Below, in pieces: positions 20,159 through 33,800 of a DNA stretch of 64,000 nucleotides (position 1 is the stretch's first letter; the number at the start of each line of letters is the position of its first letter). Below the pieces are notes generated by a model. The model was given only the letters and a program-made list of their open reading frames with translations, was not told the DNA's origin and ran no database searches. The translations under genes and the position numbers were made by a program. Origin of the DNA: Chondrosia reniformis (lineage: Eukaryota > Porifera > Demospongiae > Chondrillida > Chondrillidae); the NCBI GenBank assembly GCA_947172415.1, contig OX359196.1, positions 7,459,901 through 7,523,900 on the forward strand, given 5' to 3'.

Positions 20159-23100
20159 ATGGCCGCCATAGTGTTTACTTTACTATTGCCTGTAATGGCA
20201 ATTTTGACAATGTGTGATGGCGGAAGAAGAAACGATACTTGTGTAAATAATGAATCAGACAGACTTACAGTATTCTACTCGAGGGTTACCAATAAAAGCA
20301 TTTCTATTACCAAGCAGACGGATGGGCCTGCCATTCCGTGTGCAAATGTCAGGAGAGCAGGACTGGAAGCCAAAGATGTTGACGAAGAAGAATTTAGAAG
20401 TATTTTGGAAGACAGTGTAAAGTTAAAGGGTTGTGTACTAGTGTTATTTTACGGCAAACAATGTCCATTTTCCGGCGAAGCTGTTTTAAAAGTAAATGCT
20501 TTGGGGAGAAGTATCGACCTGTTTCCGGTAATAGCAGTAGATCTTCAGGAGAACTTGAGGTCAGTGAATGTGTACTTGTGAAATGCTCCTTTCATCTCGT
20601 CTCATTCATCTCGCAGACAAGTAGAGGCTAATGGTTTAGTCCTGTACCTCAGATAGAATGAGGTTTCCAAGTAACTTGGCAGTAGCATAACCCAAGTGTG
20701 ACTGTAAATGTACAGCTGCTGAAATTGAATTAATTACTAATTAAGTTGCCTTTGTTTCCCATCTCTTGTCAACTGTATTCTGATTGGCTAATAGCTCTAC
20801 TGCTAACCATACTGTATCTCTATATGTTAATGTATGCACTAAAGGATATATCATCTTGGAAAATCCTCCAGTGATATCAAGAAATCGGGAACAGCTTGAA
20901 TTTATCAATGTCACCTGCAAGAGGGGTCTTCTATAGCTGAGCTAGTGTCTTTATTACTGTATACGACCTTTAATACCACAGAAATCACAAAAGGTCACTA
21001 GGGGATATTACACAACCAAGTAATGTAGTCTTATTTGGTTGGGAGACCGAAATCCTATTAAAATGGCAACCAGTGATTGCCTCCCAGTAATCCAAGATGA
21101 CAAAATCCTCAAAAGAACCACAGACATCTGTTCCTCCCTCTTTAGGGCTCATAGGTGTGGTATGCTTCTGGTGGTGAGTTGCAATGACTGTCTTCAACTT
21201 ATTATCCATCACAAGTAAAGATGGAGGCTGCAGTCTAGGCGAGACTGACTGTTCATAGTTTATGCAGAAAGCCTGTGCAAAGGCTATGATATGAGACCTT
21301 TCATGTCCCCTCTTCCAACACTGTGAAGACTTAATTTGTGGTGTGAGATACAAAATTGGAGTGTGGATGCATAGCCTTAAGAGGTAGAAATTGTAATTGT
21401 TTACTGCAAGCCATGTTGTCTTTCTTTCACTTTCTTTTGAAGAACGAATGTCAATGGATGTGTGAATGTTAGACGGGTTGTGTCTGCACATTCCTGGTAA
21501 TATTCACGTATTATGTGTAATTTAGCACTAGTTTATAGACCAGCGAGTGTGATATGGTAGTGACATTGTACTCTACATTCTGCCCATGGAGTAGCTCTGT
21601 CTTGACGGTTCTCCCTTGCTATACACAAATTTGTAACTTATCTGGTCTCTCTTTGTTCAACAGTAAAATGTGAAGCCTAAGATTTCATATGTATGAATGA
21701 AACAGCGAGGTCTTCAGTAAAGGCTTATTGACTTAATACATCCCACCCACCAGTGCGGCTGCTTTATGGTTAGTCTCTCAGAGGATGGTCACCTTAACTC
21801 AATAAAGAGACAATGATTATGATACCTGCCTCTTGTGAGTGAAAGATTTTAGGATTTCTTTGATGGAGGTCACTAATGATTAACTATTCTTGAGAGCTGG
21901 TCATGGTAGAGGAATACGTTGCAATGATCCTTCATGTCGATAAAACTCCAATAAGTGTTAGACTGTGTTACAAGTACTGTAGAAAATGATTTGTACTGGA
22001 TAGAAACTTTAGCTAAAGTTTGGTAACTATCTCCTTAATTGCTATTAATCACAAGTGCTCTGACAGTATGTATTGAAGTGATTCTATTTATTGTGTTCCT
22101 AGTACCCAGATAGATGTCTCAAGTATAAACAACATACCTAGTCCTCATGCTTCCAGTGTTCAAATATTATCTAGAAACTGATACAGTATGTATTATATAA
22201 ATGGTGCTTCAGATCATTGGCTGCATATTATGCATATGTACATGTTCAAATGTTGGTTGCCATGACCACACTTGACCACAGACGCCTGTAGACCCTATAT
22301 ATCTCTGACATGCCATGTTTACTCTGTCATAATGTCTGCCAGTTAATTAGCTAGATTGCAGGTGATGTAATTAGAGCTGGGACAAGTTGGCATGTGTGAT
22401 GCACAGTGGATAAACTTGCATGAATAGCTCAGTTTTTCTTTTCTCCAGGTTATCTACCGACTATGTCGTAGCCTACTATCCCACACTGGTCCTCTATTAC
22501 ATGGGAAAGGTGGCAAAAAGGTTTGATCTGTCTTCCAATTTAACAGTTACGAGGAGCAGCATTTCAAACCTAACAGGTGACTTATTAGATTAATTTTATT
22601 TTGATGCTGTAGAAATGAACTTCTGTTCAGAGTAAACAAAAAAGTAATCAATTACCTGATAACATCTGCACACAGCTGATGTGCAGCCCGACCCTGAGCC
22701 ACAAGTTGGAGTGTAACAAGATCTGTAGCTCTGTAACCCACAACTGACACATTCCCTAACCATAGAATAGATAACCAGTAACCTGGTATATACTGACCTT
22801 GAATAGTACTTTTCTATATTTTCACATTACTGATATATTGTGTCTGTCCTTATGCACACATAATTTTGTTTGGTCTTAAAGAGGGGTTGAGTGTTTAGTG
22901 GGTTAGACTTGTACCAATTCGGGGTTTATGTAGGTGGTTTTATTTAATAACCTGTATGGCCAAAGTAGTCATTTCAAAACCTCTTCTTGCTGTGATTTGT
23001 TTACTCTATAGTACTACTAGAATATTGCAATAATATTTGTCAACTAAATATGTCATATTGCCTTCTGAAACTGTAATCTAATCACAAAATTACAGTGATA

Positions 23101-23432
23101 ATGGAATCTACAGTACATGCCTAAATCCAATAGATATACTGTCAAGAGCTCTTGTTGGATGTTACAAGGCTGAGAAGAGAGACACACTATTTTCTATTTG
23201 ATTACTTGTACTTCTGCATGTATCCTTGATCTGGTGTACCCTATCCTCTAATGTCTACATAGGTCTCACAGCAGATGAAGGTATAGCAGTTCAGGACAAA
23301 GACTACCAAGGTCCTGTCTCCATGGAAACCTCAAAGGCCATAGACTATGTCTTGATAGCAGCAATCACATGTGTGATTACTAATGTTATAGTCATGTTTG
23401 TCTACCGTACCACTGGGTGGAATCATATATGA
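20159..23432 (+). CDS. TXNDC15: thioredoxin-domain membrane protein, TXNDC15-like
   Basis: Three exons, 20159-20559, 22449-22576 and 23263-23432, give 232 aa. An N-terminal hydrophobic stretch (VFTLLLPVMAILTM) is a likely signal peptide. A thioredoxin-like fold follows: LFYGKQCPFSGEAV at the active-site position and the cis-Pro loop in AYYPTLVLYYMGK. The active site has a single Cys (CPFS) rather than CxxC, as in TXNDC15, where the equivalent reads WCRFS. The C-terminus has one transmembrane helix (LIAAITCVITNVIVMFVY) and a very short tail. TXNDC15 is known as a ciliary transition-zone-linked membrane protein; that role here is inference. Sequence is diverged, so the orthology call rests on architecture and the active-site region. 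Confidence 0.75.
21040..21330. repeat. dispersed repeat, family B, in TXNDC15 intron 1
   Basis: Pieces recur at 19330-19400 (AAATGGCAACCAGTGAT region) and at about 37195-37225 (CCTGTGCAAAGGCTATGATA). A 168-codon minus frame crosses it (20985-21491) without a recognisable domain. It may be a decayed transposable element of unknown class. The rest of intron 1 (20560-22448) shows nothing else. Confidence 0.45.
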
Positions 23433-23981
23433 TATTTTTATTGTATTACTCTGTACGTCATGCAGTTAATTGATAACTGATTGCAGAACGAGACATCTGT
23501 AATATGCATTATTAATAAAGTGGTTCATTGCATCAGGTGGACTAATTGAATAAACCTGTTGAATATTGTATAAAGAAGGAAAACTGCAGCCCTCCAATTT
23601 GTTGTCCGTTGTTACATGCCTGATCATGAGTATATAAATCTAAGGCACTGTACTCCCTATAAGTCATGTATGGATGTATATGGTACTTGTACCGGGGAAC
23701 ACATCCATATATAAAGTACACTAGTACTGGTCATTGGAATATGCATGCATATTTAAATTTAGCATATACGTATATATATATATATAGTCAGTTAATGAAT
23801 GGCTGTTATTATATATTCTTTAAAATCTTTGTTCAAAATAGAAAATTATTATTAAAAGATTGGTAAATTAGCCAGAACCACACAAAAACATAAACTTATA
23901 AGTGAATTTTAAGGAAAAAGATTTCAGATCATCAATTTGTAAAAAAGGAGTTTGAGATTGATATTGCTTTATATAAAATGA
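23433..23981. other. convergent intergenic gap
   Basis: 3' flanks of TXNDC15 and the homeobox gene. AT-rich, with a short TA run near 23770; no exon seen. Confidence 0.5.
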
Positions 23982-24956
23982 CTACCATCTTGCGCTAGAC
24001 AGGGGAATACTGGCGCTACAGATTGGGTCACTTGGAGTGTTTAATGGAGAAGCACTGGAGTCTGTTGGGAGGGGTGGGTGAGGAGGAACTGGAGGGGGAC
24101 TGGAGTAGCTGTTGTTAAGGGGACTCCCCATTTGAAGTGTGTTTGGGCTGTAACTGTTCATTGGAACAGAGGTTGGAAACATAAAGTGATTTTGGTGGGA
24201 GGACCAGTGAGGAATTGAAGAGCTGTAAGGTGGTGGCAGGCTTGGTATCTGAGAACACTCAGGGTTGGGAGGTGTGCTGGAGAAGAATGGTATGGGTGGA
24301 GTTGTAGCTGACTTGGGTGCCATCAGAACTGAGTTGCAACTTGGAGGTATACCATGTACCATGTGAGGATGGAGGTCCAGGTGGGAGAGAGATGGGGGGA
24401 GGTGAAGTGTAGGTGGAGGCAATCCATTCTGTCCATTTAACACTCCAGCAGCTGCAGCTGCTGCTTGCTGGGTTGCCTTCTGTGCCCTCCTCCACTTAGC
24501 TCTCCTGTTCTGAAACCACACCTAGAAGGCCAAACAGGTAACCTCAAAGTATATACTTTCAAGTGAATATATAGATCTTATTAGATGAACAGATCAGTGC
24601 CTGAGATATATAGAGTAGTAAGTGAGCTTTGAAAGGTTTCTACTTACCTGGACACGAGCTTCAGTTAGGCTTATTCTCATTGCTAAATCTTCTCTCATAA
24701 ACACATCAGGATAATGTGTCTTTGAAAAGGCAGTTTCAAGCTCCTGAAGCTGATAACTGGAGAATGTGGTTCTGAATCTTCTCTGATGTCGACGGATTGG
24801 TCGAGAGCTAAGACTGCTTCCCTTGCTTTCGCTATCACTGGTTGGTTCTGGAGACACATTCCCACTGCTTCCAGTGCTGTGCTTCTCCTCAGACTTCTCC
24901 TGATCCAGTGGACTGGAGTTGGAAGCAGTAGATGTGGAGACAGCTTCTGGCATCAT
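23982..24956 (-). CDS. paired-like (PRD-class) homeobox transcription factor
   Basis: Two exons, 24956-24648 and 24521-23982, 282 aa. The homeodomain covers about residues 58-117: [34 protein letters not shown] and [11 protein letters not shown]. Gln at homeodomain position 50 and Asn at 51 mark a paired-like factor; it most resembles the Arx/Alx-type group by eye. The single intron falls at homeodomain position 46/47, just before VWFQNRR, the classical site for PRD-class genes. No paired domain precedes it. N-terminus is Ser-rich and acidic; the C-terminal half is Pro/Ser-rich with a short poly-Ala run, likely transactivation or repression sequence. No clear OAR motif at the C-terminus. A nuclear developmental regulator; large non-coding flank upstream fits that. 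Confidence 0.92.
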
Positions 24957-27900
24957 TTAAACCAAAATTTCAGGACAACCAAGGTACAGCTTCTTAAAGT
25001 GGGCTGCTATTTGCTCTAGGTTGTCATGCAGTGCTTTTATAAGACCTCAGGGACTGATTACGACACCTTTATCAATATACTGTGGTTTCACTATGAATAC
25101 AATTAATTGTAACCTAAAGGAAGTCAAAATTTGTGTGATCTGTATACTTTGGCATACATGGCATACTTGCAAGTAAATATTTTAGATATTTAGTATACTT
25201 ACATTATTTGCTTTTCAAAATATTCCATGTATATCAAATATATCCATATTTAGGTGTATGTACACATATATAGCAGCTGAATATCCACATTTATTGATAT
25301 GAAAGTTAAAGACATACATAATGAATACAATTAAAGACTTAGACCTGATTAAAAGGTTTTATAACACCCCCCCCCCCCCCCCCATATCTGTACCTGTTTT
25401 ATTGCAGGCTAAATGTTGTGCATATGTTATCTGAATATGTATATAGATTATAACACAGAAACTGATAAATATAAAGACATCTCTTTTGCAATACAAAGAA
25501 ACTTCAAATCCATAGATAAGATCTAAGAATTACAGGAACAGATAAATAAACAATGATTTAATAACAGGCTAATTTCGTTAACAAATTAATTATATACAAC
25601 TATCCACAAGCTTTGATCTATAATTATAGCCAATTATCACCACACTCTTATTAGCAAAGGGCTTTCAGGAGAGTTTGAAGGTATTCCAGGAATGCAAACA
25701 CAACAAGAACAACTTGCATTCAACGTACACTGAAACTTTACCAAACACAACTCAAAAGGTCTATAAAGCTATGCTGCAACCATTACAATAAATCTAAAGT
25801 TTTGGATAATTATGATTAAAAGCAGGTATTCAATAGAGGGTAGTATATATATTACAACTATAAGATGGAACTCCATTGGAAGATTACAATTATGAGCATG
25901 GACTCTCTCCCAGTGTTCTGTGGAGAGGTGTGTGGCAGGAGCCGGAGGAATGTAACCTGTATGAATAGTAAATTGCAATATTTTGAGGTTGAATATTACA
26001 GGCAGTATCAGCCACATTCTTCTGATAAATATCTTATCGGGTGCATTTTAACAATATTCATTTTTAGTAGGTCTATGTCACAACCTTTGGGAAAATGTAA
26101 TAGTATTCATTGTTAGATATGCCTTAAAGAATTGTCATGAGAATTGAAGCTCCAATTGTAAGACGTGTATATAACTCAATAAACCTTTATAGTTAGTGTC
26201 TACTTAATTATATATACAAACAAGTGGCTCTGACTTAGGTATTTCTGCTTTCTGCATGGTCTGGCAGAGATGGGTCTTATGAGCTCTATGAGCTCTATAG
26301 ATCATGAGAGTGGGCTGCGGTTGACAGGTGAGGTGGATAAAAAGCCAAATGCAACCAGAGTCAAGATTGATAGATAAGCTTAAAGATTAACTAAACATGG
26401 AGTACCAGTAGCTGAGGTGCCTATTATTGCAAAATATTTGCAAATATATATGAACCATCCAATGTATAAGTGTAACCGTGGGACAGATCCAGTTATATAT
26501 ACAGTATTTTAAAATATAACACTTGCAGGAATTCTGTTACAATCAAAGCTAGTCTTGCAGTAACAGTTACATATTTTTAATTTAACCCCTGCACTACATT
26601 TTAATCCATTTAATTAATAAGGTATTACTCCTTAATTAGTACAGCAGGATATCATTATTGTGCTAATATGTATCGGAGAACGGATCCTAACTACCTTGTA
26701 CATACAATCTTCACACGTACATTAACTTAGGCTCAGTCCTAAAAATAAACTGTATAATTGAATCACAATTTAGCCAAACACTAAAAAGGAGCCAGTAACT
26801 TTCAATTATAAATATCCATACATATACTGTTTGGTTGAAAATTAATTTAATTACAATATGTTTGGATAATAGCCATTTAGCTGGTCCTTCAGTAGATAAT
26901 AGATCAATACTCCTCAACTGTTACATTGTCTCAGTATAAGGTGCTGATTATACAGTGTTCCTTACAACAATACAAATCAGGACTAGCATTGTAACAGCCA
27001 ATTAAGTAAAAGAATACTTTAAATTAGATAGCAATCAATAGTGGTATCCATAATGTAATGATGACAACCACTGCATAAATCTTTTTCAGCTAAATATCCA
27101 TAATGCAGAATGTATTTATTTTTGGGAGTGGATGCACCTACATGTAAAATATATGTACATTACCAAAGTAATGACAGATGGCCACTACTATATATTAAAA
27201 GGTCTTGAATTAACTGACTAATGTTCCATTCTAATTTCTTGAAATACTTATATACAGTAAAAAATTGAGGTTCATTGTAATTGTAAGGAATTTGATGTTG
27301 CACTCATAAGAGGTAGTATTTTGACATATACAGTGAGTAGGTGGTATACATTGTGTAATAATAGTACATTGCCATGGTAACTTGGAAAAGGTGCAAGTGG
27401 ATGCATTTAGGTTTCAACATTCAAACATCAATACCATTGGTCCACATAAAGGAATAGCATTTAGTGGGCTTGGTGTACATTGCTTATCCAATTGATAATA
27501 AAGTTAGAATTCTGTCATCAGCAACACTTTGAATGCACTATTAACCTACAAATCATATCAAAAGATTCATTACAGGTGACCTTCCAAACAGTGAAAGCCA
27601 ACAAAATTAGAGTTGTGTCCTCCAATTATGCCATCTCCCATCATCCTAACTAAGGCTGTACTACGTACAACATCTCCCATCATCCTAACTAGGGTCATAT
27701 AACTTTATATACTTAATTAAGGCATACATTGCACCATGGAACAATCTAGCAATACTTGCAGTATAGAAAGAAAACGAAAATCATCATTTGCTCTCTGAAC
27801 TTTGGAGAATATCCGAGATCCTCACCACAGAGGATACAGGAATATACATGCATTGTAGAAAACATTGGCCTCAATAGCTTAGAGGATCTGGATACATATG

Positions 27901-30810
27901 TATATTATTGTCGTTGTATGTATATACCTTATTGATTTATGCTAATCAAATCTATAAAAGTAAAGCACAATTGGCACGACGGATAATAATTATGTAGGTA
28001 TGCATGAACTTGAAACCAACTGTATAGGAGGCATAGTATATAGTAGAATTAATGTCAATAAACCTTATAGACTATATATGGATAAGGTTAAGTAGATAAA
28101 CTCACTTATAAGATTATAATTATTATGGCAGACAGATGAGCTAGTCCAGGAGGATATATATAATAGCAAGAATACACACGCTGGAAAGATAGAAGCCAGC
28201 AAAAACCTCTTAATATATATCAGAGAGGGAAGAGCTATTTAACCTCAAGCAGCCATATTACACAAAAAGTCAGAAGGTAAACTATAAAGTCTTAAAGAGC
28301 ATTAAAGTGAAAAAATACATGCTTTGGCTGGTACATTGTAACTATAGGCAACTTTAACTCTCATTGCAGATGATCTAAGATGCATGATTTATAAAGTTAT
28401 CTGTTAAAGAGAAAATGCATACTTAGCAATTAAAGCAAATCTAATAGATTAAACAAGATGAGTTTGGCTTCAGTTTGGAAACAGAAAAGCCTCTAAGTGA
28501 ATCTTTGAACAGAAAAATTAATAGTCTGCAATGTCAATCTGCAGAGGCTATATACTAATCCTGACCACGTAGCTCAGCATCAATTTAGCACACTACAGCA
28601 AAGGAAAACTTTAAAGTGAAGTGATAAAACAGTCAACAGTGGAAGTAAACTTCAAAGCATATGAAATTTACAATGTATGTATCCATGTGCATATATAGAT
28701 ACATACCATATGCAGCAGTGGTGGACAGTATAGTATAGTGTAGGACAGTATAGTAGGGTAGTGTGGTGACCGCCAAACAGCTGGGGACTAACAAGCTCTA
28801 ATTGACGATAATTTGTACAGTGAAGTGATAACAGTACAACACAGTTATTAAATTTCTCCTCAGCGCACACAATGAGCAGTACAATGACACAATGTCTGAT
28901 CTAACCTGTTATCAAGGTAAGCTGAACTACCAACTGTAACTGATTTAATAAAGCACATTAGCAGTGAAACAAGTTATATTTTGAGGCCGCTAGCTCACAA
29001 TCTGTAGAACATGACATAAAGCAACTGTTGATGTAGAGTAACTTTATTCTTTGCCTGATGTAGACCACCACAGTCTACATAAGACCACCCCTTTTATAGT
29101 TATAGTCAAAAGTGAGATTACAAGCATACTTGCATGTAAACATGCAGTGGACACCTACAAAGGTATATAGTGGAGCTATAATATATATGGGCCCATTTTT
29201 GTAATGAATGCAATCCAACAAAAATAATTTCAGAGACACTATATATTCTGTTGCCCACCAAATATGCCAACCAGATGCAGACTATGTTATCACATATTAC
29301 TCAATCACTTAATAACTTAGGAACTCAAGCTATATAAGATCATCATGAGTTGTCACATGACCCAAGACACACATATAAGTGTCAAATCTGTGCACAGGAA
29401 TGTACTCATTGCAGTTGGTTCAGCAAATTGCTGCTAAATTAACTAATGTATTTACTAGAAGTGTAAATTCCATTATTAAGAAATTACACAAACATAATAG
29501 AGCACTGTAAAATGTATTTAAAGTGTTAAGGCATTACAGGTCAAAGGACATTTAAATAAAATCAATTTACATACATTTTGCTACAATGAAATGATTGGAC
29601 AAGATTAAAAATAAAATATCTTATAATTATAATTAATTACAATGTACACAGTTTACAAGTAATATAGAGCAATTTACAATGCAGTTGGCTTGCAAAAGCA
29701 GGTATAACCTCAGCCTGAATAAAAAAGCATTGTGTAAAAATAAGATTTTGAGCTGTTATATAATCCTTCAAGTTTCCCCTATTCTGCTTAACACTCAGCC
29801 AGGAATGTGTTCAATGTGTACCTCAGCTGTTAGGTGGGCAGTAGAATAATGCTGATTTATCTTACTGATTAGGTTACTGGGGAAACTAATGGGAAAATAT
29901 GCGAATCAAGAGAGAGCGTTTCTGGGAAAATATTAGATTTGGGTCACCGTTGCACTTAATTAGTAGTACAAATAGAACAAATTAATGGATTTCTTTGCTG
30001 TTAAATTTAAACTACAACAGCTTTTCTGAGAGCTGCATCATCCCTTTATGCAAAACTGATCCACTTTCATCTGCAAATCTAATCCTTAGTGCATGATGGA
30101 CAAACTGATTTGAGACACTCAAGGAGTGATCTCACCCACTGAGAAGAAAGATAGTGCTCTGAGTTTAAGAAGAAGCCCTTAGAATCCATCGTCTCATATG
30201 CTGACTTAACTGTTGGGAGACAAATCTTTGAACTGGTGTTGCACCACTAAAATAACATCATTATTTACAAAGGTTTAACCTCTAGATTGATAAGTATCCC
30301 CAGATTAAACCCAGAAGGGGCCACAAAAATGTCCCTTGACCAGGAAGCTTGGAGGAATAGAGCAACTTAAAGCATCAAAAGGTGGATGCATTGCTCATTA
30401 TCTAAACTGTATGGCCAGTTTGACAGCTATGGCATGCTGCTATAAAATGATCCATCAAGAAGGAAACCTACGCATATAGCTTTGCTACTAATTGAGTCAG
30501 TATTATACTGAACATTTAAAGTGAAAAGTACAATTACATAATTAAAGCTTTAATTTTCACACTTTCAGATAGCTAGTACGTAGCAAGATGAAGTGGGACA
30601 ATAAGGAAGAGCTACTTATGTAAGTAGTGATGCTCCAGGACCAGTGACTATAGTATAGCAACTCATTCTGCTAACATGCTACACACACTACAACACCACC
30701 TCATTTTATCACTCTAAATTTAATCACATACAAATAGCCCTCCATGCTAATAGCCATGCTAATAGTATTAAAATAGTAGAATAAGAAGAATTTAAATGAT
30801 CATTACAACA
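24957..30810. other. 5.9-kb gene-free region upstream of the homeobox gene
   Basis: No exon with good splice context is visible on either strand. It contains a 17-C run (25367-25383), short direct duplications (for example CATCTCCCATCATCCTAACT near 27625 and 27670) and many TAATTA-type motifs, expected in AT-rich DNA. A 16-bp perfect palindrome, AATTAAAGCTTTAATT, lies near 30540. In a window this dense it is the largest gap and is the obvious place for homeobox enhancers (inference). Confidence 0.55.
25367..25383. repeat. poly(C) run, 17 bases
   Basis: Uninterrupted C17 directly after ATAACA, the same lead-in as the C10 run near 4123. Confidence 0.9.
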
Positions 30811-33800
30811 TTACAAAGGAAATACTTTACAACTGTTATCGTCTGAGGCTGTTACAAGAATAGAATGAATCCTGCAGAATTAAGAAAGAACAGCACATTT
30901 AATATGGATTATCTATAACAGAAAACTGCAAACTGTATATCTTAATTGCCAGGAATTATATCTTCAAATAAAATTGTCCTATCAAGGTTTACTCAATGTG
31001 CAAATCACACATAGGGCTAGCTAAACTGTATTTATTGCATGACTGCATAAAGTAAGTGTAGCAATCATCTAATATATAGATATTCACTGCATGTCTAATG
31101 GGCAATTATTGGGTAATAGGTTAATCAGGATTGATTGTCTTTTTAAACTTTGTCCTGTACAATTTTTGTGCCAACTATCACATGATTGTCATGTGACATC
31201 ATCCATCATGGGGTTTTGAAACAATAAAGCTAAAGCTTTGTCTAAACAGCAGCCATAGAGGCGCACCATCCTTATCAAAGCTTATAAACACACTTTATTA
31301 TTCTGTTGGCCTTAAAATCACTATGGCTAATAAACAAGTCAACCACAAGAAACATTTTGCCATGCTCCATTAATTAAAGGGACTTACTCATTAACTGAAA
31401 GGTCAAGTATGGCATCTTTGTGTCCTGTCCATTCCCTCTCTATTCTCCCAGTTCTGCAGTCCCACTGACACACTACTCCATTTAAGGAGCCACTGTAGAT
31501 CACAGGTTGATTTTCTGACCAAACAACTTTGACGTGACCACTCTGTACCATATTAGCAAAAGTAACATCTTGTCAAGTATTTCAGTTACTGTAAAACTAT
31601 AATTAAATCATCCTTAATCAGAAAGCAAAGCAGACCACGAAATGAAAACCTGTTGTCATAACTTGGCAACAGCAAGTGATAATTGAAATTGTATTTCCCA
31701 ACACTAGCAGCTGCTACAAGAATTCTTCTACAAATATTTAGCAGTTTAATTAAGTCTTTTAATTATAATTATAATATCTGCATTCCTAAAGGACACGCTG
31801 TATGTGTCTTGCAAGCTTATGTAGATTTTTACAGCTATCCATTTCTGCACCTGTTTGGGTAGGAATGTCTCACCTGGTAGGGGTAGGAATCCCTCAGCTT
31901 TTGGGAAGGTAAGTCCCAAATGGAAAGTGTTCCATCTAACATTGCCACCGCTGCCAATGGATTACTATATACAACATAAATCCCAAATTAAACCTCTACA
32001 TATAAACAAATAAGCAGTGTTCAGGAGAGCCAGCCCATTTAACAGTAATATTTTTAATCCACCATTTTCCTATATACAAGTGTGGTAGACATGCATGCAT
32101 TATATTATTATTATTATATGTACGTACCATACTGCACTCTGCATATATTATTAATGTATCTTATATGTACATTTGAGATTTAATCTTGAAAAGATCAAAG
32201 TATATACAAAGTATATAGCGGCCGTTAAAATAGAACTCAGATCTGAATATTATCACTACCCGTTTCTCTGCTGATGAGCTACAAGTGTCTGTACTTGAAC
32301 TAACATCTTACTGAAGCCAACAGACTCAACTGAGTTCTCCTTTTCCTCTGTAGCAGCTTTACCTGGAGTTGTGAGATCTGCTATCACCTAGACAATAAGA
32401 GGCAGCCAATCAAATCACTTGTAATCTTAACTATCAGAGATTGCAATCAGAATTCTAGCCAAAACACTATATGTCTACCCCAAGTCAAAGATCAGAGGAA
32501 TGGTATCACATGACCCTAAGTCAAAGATCAGAGGAATGGTGTCACATTTATTTTAATGTGTGCAAGTGCATGCATTCGTTTTATTACCCACAATGAGCAA
32601 GTGGAAAAAGATTAATAGATACACAAATTTATTAGATATTCATTATATAGTCCAATAGCACCACATATACAACTAACATATTCATTCCATATATCACATC
32701 AGCTAACATATTCATTCCATATATCACATCAGCTAACATATTCATTCCATATATCACATCAGCTAACATATTCATTCCATATATCACATCAGCTAACATA
32801 TTCATTCCATATATCACATCAGCTAACATATTCATTCCATATATCACATCAGCTAACATATTCATTCCATATATCACATCAGCTAACATATTCAGGTACC
32901 TTACAAGCTAATACACTCACATCTCCAGAGGAGCAGCTGAACAATTTAGCTATAGCATCTGAGCATCCGTACATCCCTACTACACCGTCTTGCTTTGCTG
33001 CAGTGCAGGTCACAGATCCTCCTCCTGTAGCAAGGACACAGAAGTGAAGAGTAGCTGTACCCCACCTCCAGCTGTAGAGAGACCTAATTGTGCTAATAAG
33101 CTCACTAATAGAGATGCATTTCAGATCAAAACGTTTAGGTTAAAAGTTTTCCAAAACAATTCCGTCCAGATAGCCTTAAGCATGATGGATAGAGTTTCAA
33201 AACTGTGATCTAATTAATACCTTGACAGACTGATATACTTTTATTTTCTTTCATGTTCCAAATCTTAATAGCTCCATCTTCATAGCCAGCAATCATTCTA
33301 GTGCCTAGGAATAACATAGAATATTAAAAGACGCATACCTTATAATGGTGGGCAGAGAATGCAGGCTGTAATAGAAGGAGTATATTAACACTTATCATTA
33401 AATTAGTAGAGCCTGGCAGATTGAAATTTGAAGCAAACTGAATTGCCAGTAAATCCCCAGTATGATGTTTCATCTTCCTATTAGCAGACTGTGGAGACTG
33501 CCTCAAATACACTACTTGTGGCTCCAATACTAATAATACTATAATATTACAATCATGCATAGTATTCATAAAAATGCAAATGATGACTAAGAGGTTGAGT
33601 GGGTGGATCTTGGAGTAGGATTATTGCTACATGCCATCACTATGACTACGCTAAAGTCTTAGGCCAGACATTATAGATACAAAGAAGTTGGTTAAATCCT
33701 CTATCTTGTAAGAGGACAACCCTGCAATAAGAGTGGTCAATAAATTAGAGGTCTCAGCAGGACACTGCTATAACACACCATCAGGTAGGAGAGATCCACT

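Noticed and set aside
20985-21491. 168-codon minus frame in TXNDC15 intron 1
   Set aside because: Crosses a dispersed repeat and has no recognised domain; at most a transposon relic.
28652-28870. 72-codon minus frame in the gene desert
   Set aside because: Short, no motif, no splice context.
32305-32387. Canonical-looking donor TTCA|GTAAGA in the AAMP exon
   Set aside because: It breaks the frame to the next exon; AT|GTTAGT six bases on restores the AAMP reading frame.
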